Source of the DNA: Limnohabitans curvus | GTDB lineage: Bacteria; Pseudomonadota; Gammaproteobacteria; Burkholderiales; Burkholderiaceae_C | Direction: 5' to 3' | DNA: 64,000 nt | Assembly (NCBI RefSeq): GCF_003063475.1 | Contig: NZ_NESP01000001.1 | Span: forward strand, 558,001 to 622,000 | Shown here: positions 1-8,308 of the stretch, in pieces | How positions within the stretch are numbered: the first letter of the stretch is position 1 | Layout: each line of letters starts with the position of its first letter | Notes under the pieces: model-generated | What the model was told of the DNA's origin: nothing | Database searches by the model: none | Seen by the model: the letters and a program-made list of their open reading frames with translations, nothing else | Made by a program: the position numbers and the translations under genes

Positions 1-2987
1 AGCAGGTCGATGTCTGGGTCGAATGGATCCACAACAGTCATATGGGCCTGCGCACGGACCCTCACGGCTTCCATCGCCCACGGCAAGTTGTAAACGAATG
101 CATGCTCGATGAGGGATATCGCATCGTCGGCGTCGTCATCCCCCAACTCGTGAACTGGCGCTCCCCTCAGCCATTGATCCAGAAACTTTCGCCAATCTAG
201 CGGCAACGACTTCGGCTTGAACGGGGAGATTTCGAAGGCAATCTCGGCGAAAGCGATGATCGCCTTCACAGCTTCATCGGCTTTACCGCCGTCTACAGCG
301 GTATTCGCCATGAGCAACAAGAACTCAAGCTCATCGGCCTTCTCATCCAGCATTCTCCCCGTTTCAAACCCGACGCCGGCGAGGAAATAACCGCGCCGTT
401 GCGCCGCAGTGGAAACGGTCCAGATCAACTTCGCTCTGGCCTTCAAGCCAGAAAGCAGCGCCCTTTGAACACCTTCACTCTGTCGCGCGAGCCGGCGCAT
501 CAGCAGCGATGACGTTAGCACCTCATCAATCTTTGACTCGAGATCTTCATCAGCAACTTGCGCGTCTCCAAGCAAGCTGAATATGGCAGTGTCCAGGCTG
601 GTGAGATGTCGCGGCCAGTCCTCAACCGCGGCGTCTGCTAATCTTTTTCGCTCCCCGGGCAACGCCGCAAAGCTCCACGCGCCCTGACCTGCCACATACG
701 TAAGCAAGGAATCGACGTCCCTGGTCCCAAGCTTCCTGGCCATGCGATCCAGTAGCCAGTAAAGCAGTCGGAAGATTCCGCTCTCCATCTCACGTTGTTT
801 GTCGCCGCGGATCAGACGCTTCCAGGCATCTCGCCGCTTCTCGTGCTCGTCGAACATCGGGTAGAGCACCAACCCTTCGATGTCGACATACGCGCGGCCA
901 GCGCGACCGACGACATTTCGGAACTCGGACTCATCGATCGCCTCACCGTGCCTGGAATGCCCGTGAAAGATGAGGCTGGTGGCCGCCAAGTTGAGCCCCT
1001 GGGCGAGGGTCGGTGACGACACCGTGAGCTTCAAAATGCCTTCCCTGAGTAAGTGCTCCACTTCCTTGCGGAACTGGGTTGGCAACTCGCCATGGTGGAC
1101 AGCCACGCCCATGCGAAGGCACTTCAAGATATCGTGATCCGAGCCGAACCACTCAGCACCGACGGCCAATGCGGACGCGATAGCGTCGGCCGGAGGCATC
1201 ATGATCGGCGGGAGCAGACCCCCTTGGCTTAGCTTGATGATGCGGTTGGCGAACGGCATAACCGACACGCGAATCGGGCAGAATACAAGCACAGACTGAC
1301 CATCTTCAATCAGACGCCACGCCGTAAAAATGCACAGGTCGGTCTGCGATCCGGGGACGATAGCAGCGTTTGCACGATTGGACGTCCTCTTTCCGACGAC
1401 AAACTTGGGAATGAACGGATGCTCGTCCCCAACCACCACGTTCAGCTGCGCGACCTTGGTCTCTTGGTTCCAGTCAACCTCACCAAATCGAAGCCGAGTC
1501 GGGCGCCAACCGTTCTTGATCAGGCCGTCGGGCCGGTCGGCGGTGAGCCACGCGGTGAAGTCAGCGAGTTGGTCACCATCAGGCAGGATGGCGGAAAGGC
1601 AGACGATGCGCCGGGAAGCTGCGTCAGGCCTTCGAAGCAGCCGCTGAATCTGTGCTTCGTAGCGTACCTCGCGCTCGCCGAGCCCGATCATGTGGCCTTC
1701 GTCGAGGACCACCAACCCCACGTTGTCCAAGAGCGTCGGGTCGGCCCGAAGGGCGAAATCGAGCTTCTCGGGCGTCGACACCACGATGTCGCGCGACCTG
1801 AGCGTGTCGACATCGCTACTACTGGCACCAATGCTGCCATAGAGGCTTGAGACGCTTTTGCCGAGCGCGCTAAACGTGCGGCGCAGCGAGACCTCTGTTT
1901 GTGCGGACAGCGCACGCAAAGGCGTGACGAAAACGACTCGCTTGCCTGCCGCCACGCACGCGAGGATGCACAGCTCTGCGATGCGCGTCTTTCCCGCGCT
2001 TGTGGGCAGTGACAGCACAAGATTGGCGTCGTACTCCAGCACACGCTTTGCCGCTTCAATTTGGGACGGCCAGAGCTCAATCTCCGACCGACCTCGGCAA
2101 AGCAGTGAGGTGATGAACAGTTTTCGCAACGATGCCCAATCGCCGATGACTGCACCATCAGGGCCGGACATGGGCAGGATCGCGTGAAAGCTGCTCGACC
2201 AGAGGCTGTCAACGATGTAAAGCGCCAAGCGATGAACCCACCACTGGCTGACGAAGTTCATGTCCCCTGCAACGGAGAGACCCTGCCTGAGACGCGCCTG
2301 TGCTTCGCCGATGAGATGCTGTTCGCCCCGCTCCAGAGCGAGCAGCGTCTGAGACATTGCCGACATGAAGTTGCCTTCTAAGCCAAGCATGAGGGCCTCA
2401 GCTATACCTTCGCCGTCTTCCAGAGACGCCCCCTGACCGTCTACTTCGAAACGGGGATCCAGCGCGCCAACGATGTTTTCGTCGGAACCCGCGCCCGACT
2501 CAAACCAGCCAGCGACTGCGCGGTTTACCCCAGCAAGATCCCGCAGCACCAGTTGTGCGAGGCATCGCTCAGTAACCGACAGGTTGGCCTGCTCGAAGTC
2601 AGCCCTGAGGAGTGAGTACGCGCGCGCCGAGAACCGCCCCAGGTGGTAGGCGCTTCCTGCAACTAGACGGTGGAAGTCTCGCGTCTCGTCCAACTGCCCT
2701 CGCGCGACGACCGCCTCGATCGACTCCGCCGCAATCTCGAAGGCTTGGCGCGCAGTCTCAAAGTCGCCGCCCAGATCCAGATACCGCAGGCCATGGAGTA
2801 GCAGAGAGTAGCCGAACGAGAGAAGGTCTTCCGAAAGGAGCGGGCTGAAATTCGGCGCATCTATAGGCAGTTCCCCCGTGCGCCAAATCATGCCGCGCGC
2901 CTGTCCCCTGGCCAGCAACTGTTGACGGTAACCCGCCCCAACCGCTTCACGAATGTTGGAGCGCAGTTCCTCCAATGTCGATGCCAT
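1..2987 (-). CDS. hamB: HamB, Hachiman antiphage helicase (partial, runs off left edge)
   Basis: This superfamily 2 helicase is the large partner of the Hachiman defence pair. At least 995 codons stay open to the window edge, so the C-terminus is missing. Residues 1 to about 300 are a helical region without a motif I recognise. The helicase core follows: a Walker A-like LPTSAGKT near residues 327-334, a DEGH box at 429-432, motif III-like SAILPD at 465-470, and motif VI NVVGRAGRA at 691-699. The order and spacing suit Ski2-like/DEAH helicases. The ATG overlaps the hamA stop by one base (TGATG), so the two genes are translationally coupled. In characterised Hachiman systems HamB senses damaged or invading DNA and restrains or releases the HamA nuclease. 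Assignment to Hachiman rests on the hamA-hamB pairing; a lone helicase of this type would be ambiguous. Confidence 0.85.
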   Translation of the reverse strand, partial: MASTLEELRSNIREAVGAGYRQQLLARGQARGMIWRTGELPIDAPNFSPLLSEDLLSFGYSLLLHGLRYLDLGGDFETARQAFEIAAESIEAVVARGQLDETRDFHRLVAGSAYHLGRFSARAYSLLRADFEQANLSVTERCLAQLVLRDLAGVNRAVAGWFESGAGSDENIVGALDPRFEVDGQGASLEDGEGIAEALMLGLEGNFMSAMSQTLLALERGEQHLIGEAQARLRQGLSVAGDMNFVSQWWVHRLALYIVDSLWSSSFHAILPMSGPDGAVIGDWASLRKLFITSLLCRGRSEIELWPSQIEAAKRVLEYDANLVLSLPTSAGKTRIAELCILACVAAGKRVVFVTPLRALSAQTEVSLRRTFSALGKSVSSLYGSIGASSSDVDTLRSRDIVVSTPEKLDFALRADPTLLDNVGLVVLDEGHMIGLGEREVRYEAQIQRLLRRPDAASRRIVCLSAILPDGDQLADFTAWLTADRPDGLIKNGWRPTRLRFGEVDWNQETKVAQLNVVVGDEHPFIPKFVVGKRTSNRANAAIVPGSQTDLCIFTAWRLIEDGQSVLVFCPIRVSVMPFANRIIKLSQGGLLPPIMMPPADAIASALAVGAEWFGSDHDILKCLRMGVAVHHGELPTQFRKEVEHLLREGILKLTVSSPTLAQGLNLAATSLIFHGHSRHGEAIDESEFRNVVGRAGRAYVDIEGLVLYPMFDEHEKRRDAWKRLIRGDKQREMESGIFRLLYWLLDRMARKLGTRDVDSLLTYVAGQGAWSFAALPGERKRLADAAVEDWPRHLTSLDTAIFSLLGDAQVADEDLESKIDEVLTSSLLMRRLARQSEGVQRALLSGLKARAKLIWTVSTAAQRRGYFLAGVGFETGRMLDEKADELEFLLLMANTAVDGGKADEAVKAIIAFAEIAFEISPFKPKSLPLDWRKFLDQWLRGAPVHELGDDDADDAISLIEHAFVYNLPWAMEAVRVRAQAHMTVVDPFDPDIDL

Positions 2988-3751
2988 CAGGCCCCCGCGG
3001 CCGCGAAGACGGCTTTGATGAACTTCTGATGCTCAGCGACCCGTAGCCCGACATAGTGCTGGACCGAGCCCCCGGCATAGCCGCTCAAGTTGGATTGCAA
3101 CAGAGTGGTCGTGTCGTTGCCCGTGAAGGCGAATAGCATGTGCGTAACATCGCTGGGCTTCAGCGACTTCTTCAACTGGGCGTCGTCGATTGCGTCCCGC
3201 AAGGGCTTGTCAGCAGGGTTTGTCAGCCGGTCTGCAACGAATCCCATTGAATGAGGCGACGGCAGCTCGCCATAGCCAGACAGCGCCTCTCGTGCCTTCG
3301 CGACGGTGGCAGCAGGCATGGTTGCATTGCTCTTGGACTCCGCCTTCAGCAAAGTGAGCTTGCCGGTCACGGGGTTCAAGTTAAAACCCAACATGTCGTC
3401 GCCCCGCATCGACATGTTTCGGTGGTCTTTGAACTGAAGACGGTTGATGCCCAGCGTAAACGGCGTCTTCTCACGGACGAAAGTAGTGCACAACACCTCG
3501 CCGAGATCGCCAGACTTGAGCTGCGCGCTTTCCGGCAGCCTGTTCTTAATTAACTCCGCAACTTCGTGCCGCTGCAGGCGAGCGAACATCTCGGCCAGCC
3601 GGCTTGGCGGCAAAAAATGATCTGGCATCACATCTGCCATGATGGCGACCGACGCATCAAACTTCGATGCATCTGCGGTCAGCATCGTGTGGCTATGCGG
3701 CGCACTGCACCCAACAACGACCTCCGTGCACCATTCGGCGAAACGCGTCAT
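2987..3751 (-). CDS. hamA: HamA, DUF1837 nuclease-like protein of Hachiman
   Basis: This 254-residue protein matches the DUF1837 family that defines HamA. A PD-(D/E)xK-type active site can be traced: GEV with E85, RGDD with D118/D119 inside RGDDMLGFN, and the E-x-K signature AESKS giving E138 and K140. From memory, mutational work on a characterised HamA also used a Glu/Lys pair at about this place. The start is supported by an AAGGAT-like ribosome site 8-10 bases upstream. HamA is the effector that degrades DNA once HamB senses phage or damaged DNA, leading to abortive infection. The gene sits directly upstream of hamB with a one-base overlap. The catalytic triad looks intact, so the system is probably functional if hamB is complete outside the window. 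Confidence 0.88.
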   Translation of the reverse strand: MTRFAEWCTEVVVGCSAPHSHTMLTADASKFDASVAIMADVMPDHFLPPSRLAEMFARLQRHEVAELIKNRLPESAQLKSGDLGEVLCTTFVREKTPFTLGINRLQFKDHRNMSMRGDDMLGFNLNPVTGKLTLLKAESKSNATMPAATVAKAREALSGYGELPSPHSMGFVADRLTNPADKPLRDAIDDAQLKKSLKPSDVTHMLFAFTGNDTTTLLQSNLSGYAGGSVQHYVGLRVAEHQKFIKAVFAAAGA

Positions 3752-4104
3752 GCGATATATCCTTCAACTACGGAACATACTCACACCCGCGCGGCCAGCT
3801 AGACCGATCTCAGCGCGGATGAACTATGACGGCGGGGCCCATGCCACCGCTCAGAGGGGCTAAGGGAACCATTTATAACCTACCAGAAGTCCGGGACTTC
3901 GGACTCAGCTTCGCAGTTTGGATGCAATGCTGCTCAGCATGGTGGTCCTGCCGGCCAACGGCACCTTGCTGCCCCCCTTGGGAATCCAGGACCCGGCCAG
4001 AAGCGGACGATTCTCAGGCGGAGAAACGGCAGTTCAGTGCTCGAGCAAAGCGGGACTCGGTGGCCTGCCCTTGGCGCGCCGCTTGAGCGAGTTTGGCTTT
4101 ACCG
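3752..4104. other. Intergenic region between nuclease gene and hamA
   Basis: I see no convincing gene here; the short open frames lack homology or coding character. On the minus strand it must hold the hamA promoter and the end of the nuclease transcript. A TATAAAT-like -10 box (3871-3877, minus strand) lies about 120 bases before the hamA start, next to a 15-bp palindrome listed separately. The stretch at 3960-4090 is GC-rich and unassigned. Confidence 0.5.
3886..3900. promoter_or_regulatory. Palindrome upstream of hamA, possible operator
   Basis: A perfect inverted repeat, GAAGTCC-G-GGACTTC, lies just upstream of a TATAAAT-like box read on the minus strand toward hamA. Its position near the expected -35 region suits a repressor or activator site. 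No regulator gene is visible in the window, so the role is inferred only from placement. Confidence 0.3.
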
Positions 4105-5061
4105 CTAGACGACCCGAAGGAACGGCTGTTTTGCAACAACAGCAGCTTGCGACTTTTTTCGAAGCAAGGCGAGTAGATCGGCTTCGTTTTGCAGAAGCAT
4201 AACAATTTCCTGTAGCGAACAAAGAAACATCGTTCGCTGGTTCAGAGCATTCGCACATTCCTTAAGTACAGGCTGTGTGAAATCGCTGTTTGAGATGAAT
4301 ATCCCACTTGCACTGGCTCTACCAAAAAGCCGTACTAAATGCGGCGAGAAGTCTGCAATACCCACCGGATCTTTCAGCCACTTCATTTCGACAAGATGGA
4401 TGGTGCCATCCAAGACGATAACGCCGTCGATCTGTTCAAGAACGGTGCTTGAATCGGGGTCTCGTCTCTTGAAGTCCTCGTGCACTAGTACGCCGTAGGC
4501 GCGAAACAGACCATTGAGCACAAGTTCGAGTTGTTTTCCACGTACCTGTGGCTTATCGTCCATCGCAAACAGCGCGAAAAGCTGGTCTCGTAGTTCCCCT
4601 ATCGCCTTTTTGCGCGAGAGAGCAGCAGCACGCGCTACCTGCGCAGCCGCAAGCGCTTCTGACTTCTCGTTGTCGCGCTCCTGTTTCATGCGCGTAAACG
4701 AGTCTTTGACATTTACGATGCGGCGTACCTCTGAGACGGCGCCCTTTGCCTTAAGTTGATCCTCGGGCCAACAAGATGTGAAGTCTTCGAACTCCACCAC
4801 TCGTTTGATGACCTCACGGCGAGGTGCGAGTGTGGAATCACCTCGGGCATTCAATCCCTCGATCACCGTTCGAGCAATCTGATACTTGTTTAACGACTTT
4901 GCATCAGCTCGAAGCTGATCTACGAGAGGCTTCAGGAGATTTTCTGGTGAGCCCGCACCTCTGAAAAAAACGATGACATCGTTCTTGCTTCTGCAGAGAA
5001 GAGGAACAGTGTCGACCAGAAGGGATAGAAGCTCTGGGGGATAGTGATACGCGTCGGCCAT
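4105..5061 (-). CDS. Mrr-like PD-(D/E)xK restriction endonuclease-like protein
   Basis: This 318-residue protein has three parts. Residues 1-120 form an N-terminal domain I cannot name (it begins with a YHYPPELL motif). Residues 122-160 are a charged, Ala/Glu/Lys-rich helix, likely a coiled coil. Residues 172-290 form an Mrr_cat-like nuclease core. The nuclease signature is visible: E179 in GKQLE, D212 in EQIDGV, and E225-x-K227 in LVEMKW. Such proteins cut modified or foreign DNA. The gene lies in the same orientation as hamAB but is separated by 353 bases, so it is likely its own unit within a defence-rich island. A weak ribosome site precedes the ATG. It could be a type IV restriction enzyme or an effector of an unrelated defence module; the N-terminal domain would decide. 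Confidence 0.7.
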   Translation of the reverse strand: MADAYHYPPELLSLLVDTVPLLCRSKNDVIVFFRGAGSPENLLKPLVDQLRADAKSLNKYQIARTVIEGLNARGDSTLAPRREVIKRVVEFEDFTSCWPEDQLKAKGAVSEVRRIVNVKDSFTRMKQERDNEKSEALAAAQVARAAALSRKKAIGELRDQLFALFAMDDKPQVRGKQLELVLNGLFRAYGVLVHEDFKRRDPDSSTVLEQIDGVIVLDGTIHLVEMKWLKDPVGIADFSPHLVRLFGRASASGIFISNSDFTQPVLKECANALNQRTMFLCSLQEIVMLLQNEADLLALLRKKSQAAVVAKQPFLRVV

Positions 5062-5630
5062 GCTTTAGTTTAAGGCGGCGGAACGCGAAGGAGGTTTTAT
5101 GGGCCGAAGGCTTTCTCAGTTCCTCTGGACGCCCGCTCTAGTTCGAGACCACTAGTCTAGGTTATGAGGAAGCGGTCGGTGGCGCGGCGCCTGCTGGGTC
5201 GCAGAAGTACTACGACCTCTATACCTCGCACAGGCGCCAAACAGACCAGCACCGGTCGCCGCGCACAACGCCCGCTTTCGGGAAATCAGCGTAAGGACGC
5301 CTAGCAGAACTCATCGGCTCCAATCGCTGCTAAGCGGTCATGCGCACCACGAAGTCCAACCTCGGATTTAGGTCGAAACCTCGCCTAAAAATCTTAGTCC
5401 AAAAATTTCTCTATCTTGCCTTTAAGTCCCCTTTGCCCGACCAATCAGAAGGTCAAACTCGTCAACTCAAACCCGCATAAATGCTGGACTCAGCTCATGG
5501 ACACGTCCACAAGCTTGAAGAGAAAAGAGAGAGAAATTCACCTGTAACGACCAGAAACCACGGAAACGTGACCGAGTGTGTCCACAAGCAATGAGCCGAA
5601 AGCCCGCAAATACAGGGCTTTGAAGCAAAG
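5062..5630. other. Gene-poor island edge next to tmRNA
   Basis: About 570 bases without a gene I can support. No integrase or transposase fragment was recognised on either strand. The right part (5500-5630) is A-rich and holds two copies of GTCCACAAGC and a small hairpin (AAAGCCC...GGGCTTT, 5599-5621). This looks like junction DNA between an island and the tmRNA gene. Confidence 0.45.
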
Positions 5631-5704
5631 AAAAAGGGGGACAGAGAAAGTTCTGTCCCCCGTGTATGGTGGAGCTGGCGGGATTTGAACCCGCGTCCAC
5701 AAGC
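5505..5704. repeat. Three direct copies of GTCCACAAGC, the third inside tmRNA
   Basis: The 10-mer GTCCACAAGC occurs at 5505-5514, 5580-5589 and 5695-5704. The last copy is part of the tmRNA 3' domain, just before the T-arm. Repeats beside a tmRNA attachment site may be remnants of earlier insertions or integrase arm sites, but they may also be chance. Confidence 0.5.
5631..5661 (-). terminator. Rho-independent terminator of ssrA
   Basis: Read on the minus strand, a perfect 10-bp stem (GGGGGACAGA / TCTGTCCCCC) with a six-base loop is followed by TTTTTC. It begins 6 bases after the CCA end of tmRNA, so it terminates that transcript. Confidence 0.9.
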
Positions 5705-6041
5705 CTTTTTCGTACAGTTCTACATGTGTAGTCGTCTGATTTGAGTCTCGCCGTGTGCGTCGCGCAGCGACACGCTACGCACCCAGCCAGTACCCTTTTT
5801 TCTCACACCACCTCAAGGTACCCGAGGTGATGCCAGCCCATATGTTTTCCCTTGCAGCTAGGAAGTCTTGCGACCCCCTAACCCAGCCTATCGGCCAACT
5901 GTTGCAAGGCTCACCGGATTAAGCGGCGAGTGCGAAACGTTCGTCGTTTGCAGTTAGTTTTTTTTCCGAAGATTAACGAGGATCAGAACCTCGACATGCC
6001 CTGCCACGCGTCCGAACCCATGTCGAAACCAGTGCAGCCCC
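5667..6041 (-). ncRNA. ssrA: tmRNA (ssrA), tag ANDERFALAA
   Basis: Transfer-messenger RNA rescues stalled ribosomes with SmpB. The 5' end GGGGCTG pairs with CAGCTCC near the 3' end to form the acceptor stem, and CCA is encoded (3' end at 5667). The T-arm sequence GGTTCAAATCC is present. The tag frame at 5919-5951 reads ANDERFALAA followed by TAA, with GCA as resume codon. Length is about 375 nt, normal for a one-piece betaproteobacterial tmRNA. The 5' end lies only 12 bases past the stop codon of gph. tmRNA 3' ends are frequent integration sites, which fits the defence genes beyond it. Confidence 0.97.
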
Positions 6042-6050
6042 AAGTCTCCT

Positions 6051-6056
6051 ATTTTA
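6051..6056 (-). promoter_or_regulatory. Candidate -10 box for ssrA overlapping the gph stop codon
   Basis: On the minus strand TAAAAT begins at the gph TAA stop and ends nine bases before the tmRNA 5' end. A TTGCAA-like -35 lies inside the last codons of gph. This would make ssrA start from within the gph coding region. Confidence 0.45.
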
Positions 6057-6722
6057 GGCCTCTGCCAGCAATTGCAAGAGCTTATTTGGAGAATCTATGC
6101 GTAAATCGGCACCCCACGTGCTGATATCGGTCTTTTCGCCCAAATAACCGTAGGTGGCGGCCACTGTGGGCATGCCTGCGGCACGACCCGCAGCAATGTC
6201 ACGCTCGTCGTCACCCACATACAAACACACTTCTGGTGGGAGCCCCAAGCGACGTGCGGCTTCAAACAGTGGTTCAGGATGTGGCTTAGGGTGCGGTGTG
6301 GTGTCGCCACTCACGATGGCACGTGCGCTGGCGAACAAAGGCATGGCCTGTGTAAGCGGGTCGGTAAAGCGTGCCATTTTGTTGGTCACTACGCCCCAAG
6401 GCATTTGGCGCAACTGGATGTGCTCGATCAAATCATCCACGCCGTCAAACACATAAGTGCGAACCGTCATGGCTGTTTCGTAGTTGGCGAAGAACTCTTC
6501 GCGCATGACCATGAAGTCTTGATGCTCAGGCGTCATGTCAAACGCCACTTTGAGCATGCCACGTGCGCCAGCACCAGCCAATGGACGGTACAACTCGTAG
6601 GGCAGCGAGGGCATGCCACGGTCTGTGCGCATTTTGTCGGCAGCAGCGCCCAGGTCTGGGGCACTATCAATCAAAGTGCCGTCCAAATCGAACAGCACTG
6701 CACGAATATTCTTCAGCATCAC
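6054..6722 (-). CDS. gph: Phosphoglycolate phosphatase (HAD family)
   Basis: This 222-residue HAD-superfamily phosphatase removes phosphate from 2-phosphoglycolate. Motif I is DLDGT (D12, D14) near the N-terminus and motif IV is VGDDERD near residue 170. A helical cap domain lies between them. Its ATG overlaps the ubiG stop (ATGA), a pairing common in Burkholderiales, so the two genes form one unit. The function is inferred from family and context; other small HAD substrates are possible. Confidence 0.85.
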   Translation of the reverse strand: MMLKNIRAVLFDLDGTLIDSAPDLGAAADKMRTDRGMPSLPYELYRPLAGAGARGMLKVAFDMTPEHQDFMVMREEFFANYETAMTVRTYVFDGVDDLIEHIQLRQMPWGVVTNKMARFTDPLTQAMPLFASARAIVSGDTTPHPKPHPEPLFEAARRLGLPPEVCLYVGDDERDIAAGRAAGMPTVAATYGYLGEKTDISTWGADLRIDSPNKLLQLLAEA

Positions 6723-7438
6723 AGAGGCCTTTGTGTGGCAACCAAGTAGTTGACGCTGGTGTCAGCGCTCAACCAGTAACGGCGAGTCAGTGGGTTGTAT
6801 TCCATGCCTCGGGTGTGTTGCCACTCAAGGCCAGCTTCGCGGCAATCACGCGCCAGCTCGCTGGGACGGATGAACTTGGCGTACTCATGTGTGCCGCGAG
6901 GCAACATGTTCAACACATACTCGGCCCCGACGATGGCAAACAAAAATGATTTAGCGTTGCGGTTGAGTGTCGAGAAAAACACATAGCCACCGGGTTTGAC
7001 CAACCGCGCACAGGCACGCACGATAGACGATGGATCTGGCACGTGTTCCAGCATTTCCATGCAGGTCACCACATCAAAGCTTGCTGGTTGTTCGGCAGCC
7101 AAAGCCTCCACGGCCACTTCACGGTATTGCACGTTGGGCGTTTGCGCTTCCAAAGCATGCAACTGCGCCACCTTGAGTGACTTGGTCGCCAAATCAATGC
7201 CCAAAGCTTGAGCACCCGAACGCGCCATGGCGTCGGTCAAAATGCCGCCCCCACACCCCACATCCAGCACTTTTTTGCCTTGTAACGGAGCAATGCTGTT
7301 GATCCACTCTAGACGGAGGGGATTGATTTGGTGCAATGGACGAAATTCACTTTCAGGGTCCCACCAACGGTGGGCGAGATCTGAAAATTTGGCCAATTCG
7401 GCCTGATCAACGTTGGTATGAGTGGCAGAGGTTTGCAT
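6719..7438 (-). CDS. ubiG: Ubiquinone biosynthesis O-methyltransferase UbiG
   Basis: This 239-residue SAM-dependent methyltransferase performs the two O-methylations in ubiquinone synthesis. The SAM-binding motif VLDVGCGGG is at about residues 57-65, followed by an acidic GIDLA. The N-terminal F-x-D-x-A-x-x-W-W-D segment (residues 19-27) is typical of UbiG. It begins just after a hairpin terminator that ends the ompA-like gene, and is coupled to gph by a four-base overlap. Length and motifs are full. Confidence 0.93.
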   Translation of the reverse strand: MQTSATHTNVDQAELAKFSDLAHRWWDPESEFRPLHQINPLRLEWINSIAPLQGKKVLDVGCGGGILTDAMARSGAQALGIDLATKSLKVAQLHALEAQTPNVQYREVAVEALAAEQPASFDVVTCMEMLEHVPDPSSIVRACARLVKPGGYVFFSTLNRNAKSFLFAIVGAEYVLNMLPRGTHEYAKFIRPSELARDCREAGLEWQHTRGMEYNPLTRRYWLSADTSVNYLVATQRPL

Positions 7439-7461
7439 GGCATGTATTGTCGTTCAAGCAA

Positions 7462-7496
7462 AAAGAAACCCCGCCGAGGCGGGGTTTCTTTTTTAG
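7462..7496 (-). terminator. Terminator after the ompA-like gene
   Basis: Near-perfect hairpin with arms AAAGAAACCCCGC and GCGGGGTTTCTTT around a short CGAG loop, with T runs on both strands. It separates the ompA-like gene from ubiG. Confidence 0.9.
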
Positions 7497-7507
7497 ATCA
7501 GGTTAGA

Positions 7508-8092
7508 TCAGTTTTTGCGGGTGCCCACAACTTCGATCTCAACGCGACGGTTCTTAGCGCGACCTTCTTTGGTCTTGTTGCTAGCAACAGGTTGCTTCTC
7601 GCCTTTACCTTCGGTGTAGATGCGGTTCTTCTCGATGCCTTTAGAGATCAAGTAAGCCTTCACAGACTCAGCGCGACGCACTGACAATTTTTGGTTGTAA
7701 GCGTCTGTACCGATAGAGTCAGTATGACCCACAGCGATGATGACTTCCAAATTGATACCTTTGACTTTAGCAACCAAGTCATCCAACTTAGCCTTGCCAG
7801 CTGGCTTCAACACAGACTTGTCAAAGTCAAAGAATGCGTCGGCGGCGTATGTCACTTTAGAAGCGGCAGCAACAGGAGCAGCAGGAGCGGTAGCTGGCGT
7901 AGCAGCAACAGCACCATCACAGCCAGGAGCGGCAGTGGCTGGAGTCCAGTTGGCATCGCGCCAGCACAAACCTGTGGAGTTTTTCCACACGTCGCCTGAA
8001 GCGTTACGCCAGTTGTCAACGTTTTGAGCCATAGCAGCAGTTGCCAAAGCAGCGGTAGCAACAAAAGCTGCCAAGTTCTTCAAGTTTTTCAT
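7508..8092 (-). CDS. OmpA-family outer membrane/peptidoglycan-binding protein
   Basis: This 194-residue protein has a signal peptide (residues 1-22, cleavage after AMA). A short mature N-terminal segment (residues 23-60) with two Cys follows, then an Ala/Pro-rich linker (60-80) and an OmpA-like domain (about 85-190). The peptidoglycan-binding motif is recognisable in GHTDSIGTDAYN and in RRAESVKAYL with NRRVEI near the end. It is likely periplasmic, attached to the outer membrane side, and binds diaminopimelate-type murein. No beta-barrel is present. A GAGGTGA ribosome site precedes the ATG. It is monocistronic, divergent from gyrA, with its own terminator. Confidence 0.88.
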   Translation of the reverse strand: MKNLKNLAAFVATAALATAAMAQNVDNWRNASGDVWKNSTGLCWRDANWTPATAAPGCDGAVAATPATAPAAPVAAASKVTYAADAFFDFDKSVLKPAGKAKLDDLVAKVKGINLEVIIAVGHTDSIGTDAYNQKLSVRRAESVKAYLISKGIEKNRIYTEGKGEKQPVASNKTKEGRAKNRRVEIEVVGTRKN

Positions 8093-8308
8093 GATTCACC
8101 TCTGAGGGATTTATAAGCCGCAGACCACTCTGCGAATTCAGGCAGTCCAGGTACTTTTACCTATGACGCTTGGAAATATTGTGCCATAACCCAAACACAC
8201 TACTTCTACTCATAACAAGGTAAACAGAAAGCTGTTGCATGGCTGCCACAAGTGGGAGGTCGACTTATCAGCCTAAAATGTTCGGTTTCCTGCTTTACGG
8301 CCTCTTTC

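Noticed and set aside
795..2860. Several 60-175 codon frames on both strands
   Set aside because: They are shadows of the continuous hamB frame, which has helicase motifs and runs off the window edge.
5467..5700. 77-codon frame at the island edge
   Set aside because: It begins inside the tmRNA T-arm and crosses the ssrA terminator.
5667..5740. tRNA-like T-arm
   Set aside because: It is the tRNA-like domain of tmRNA; acceptor stem and tag are accounted for.
8252..8308. GTG start for gyrA
   Set aside because: Adds 19 residues not seen in GyrA; ATG at 8309 matches the family.
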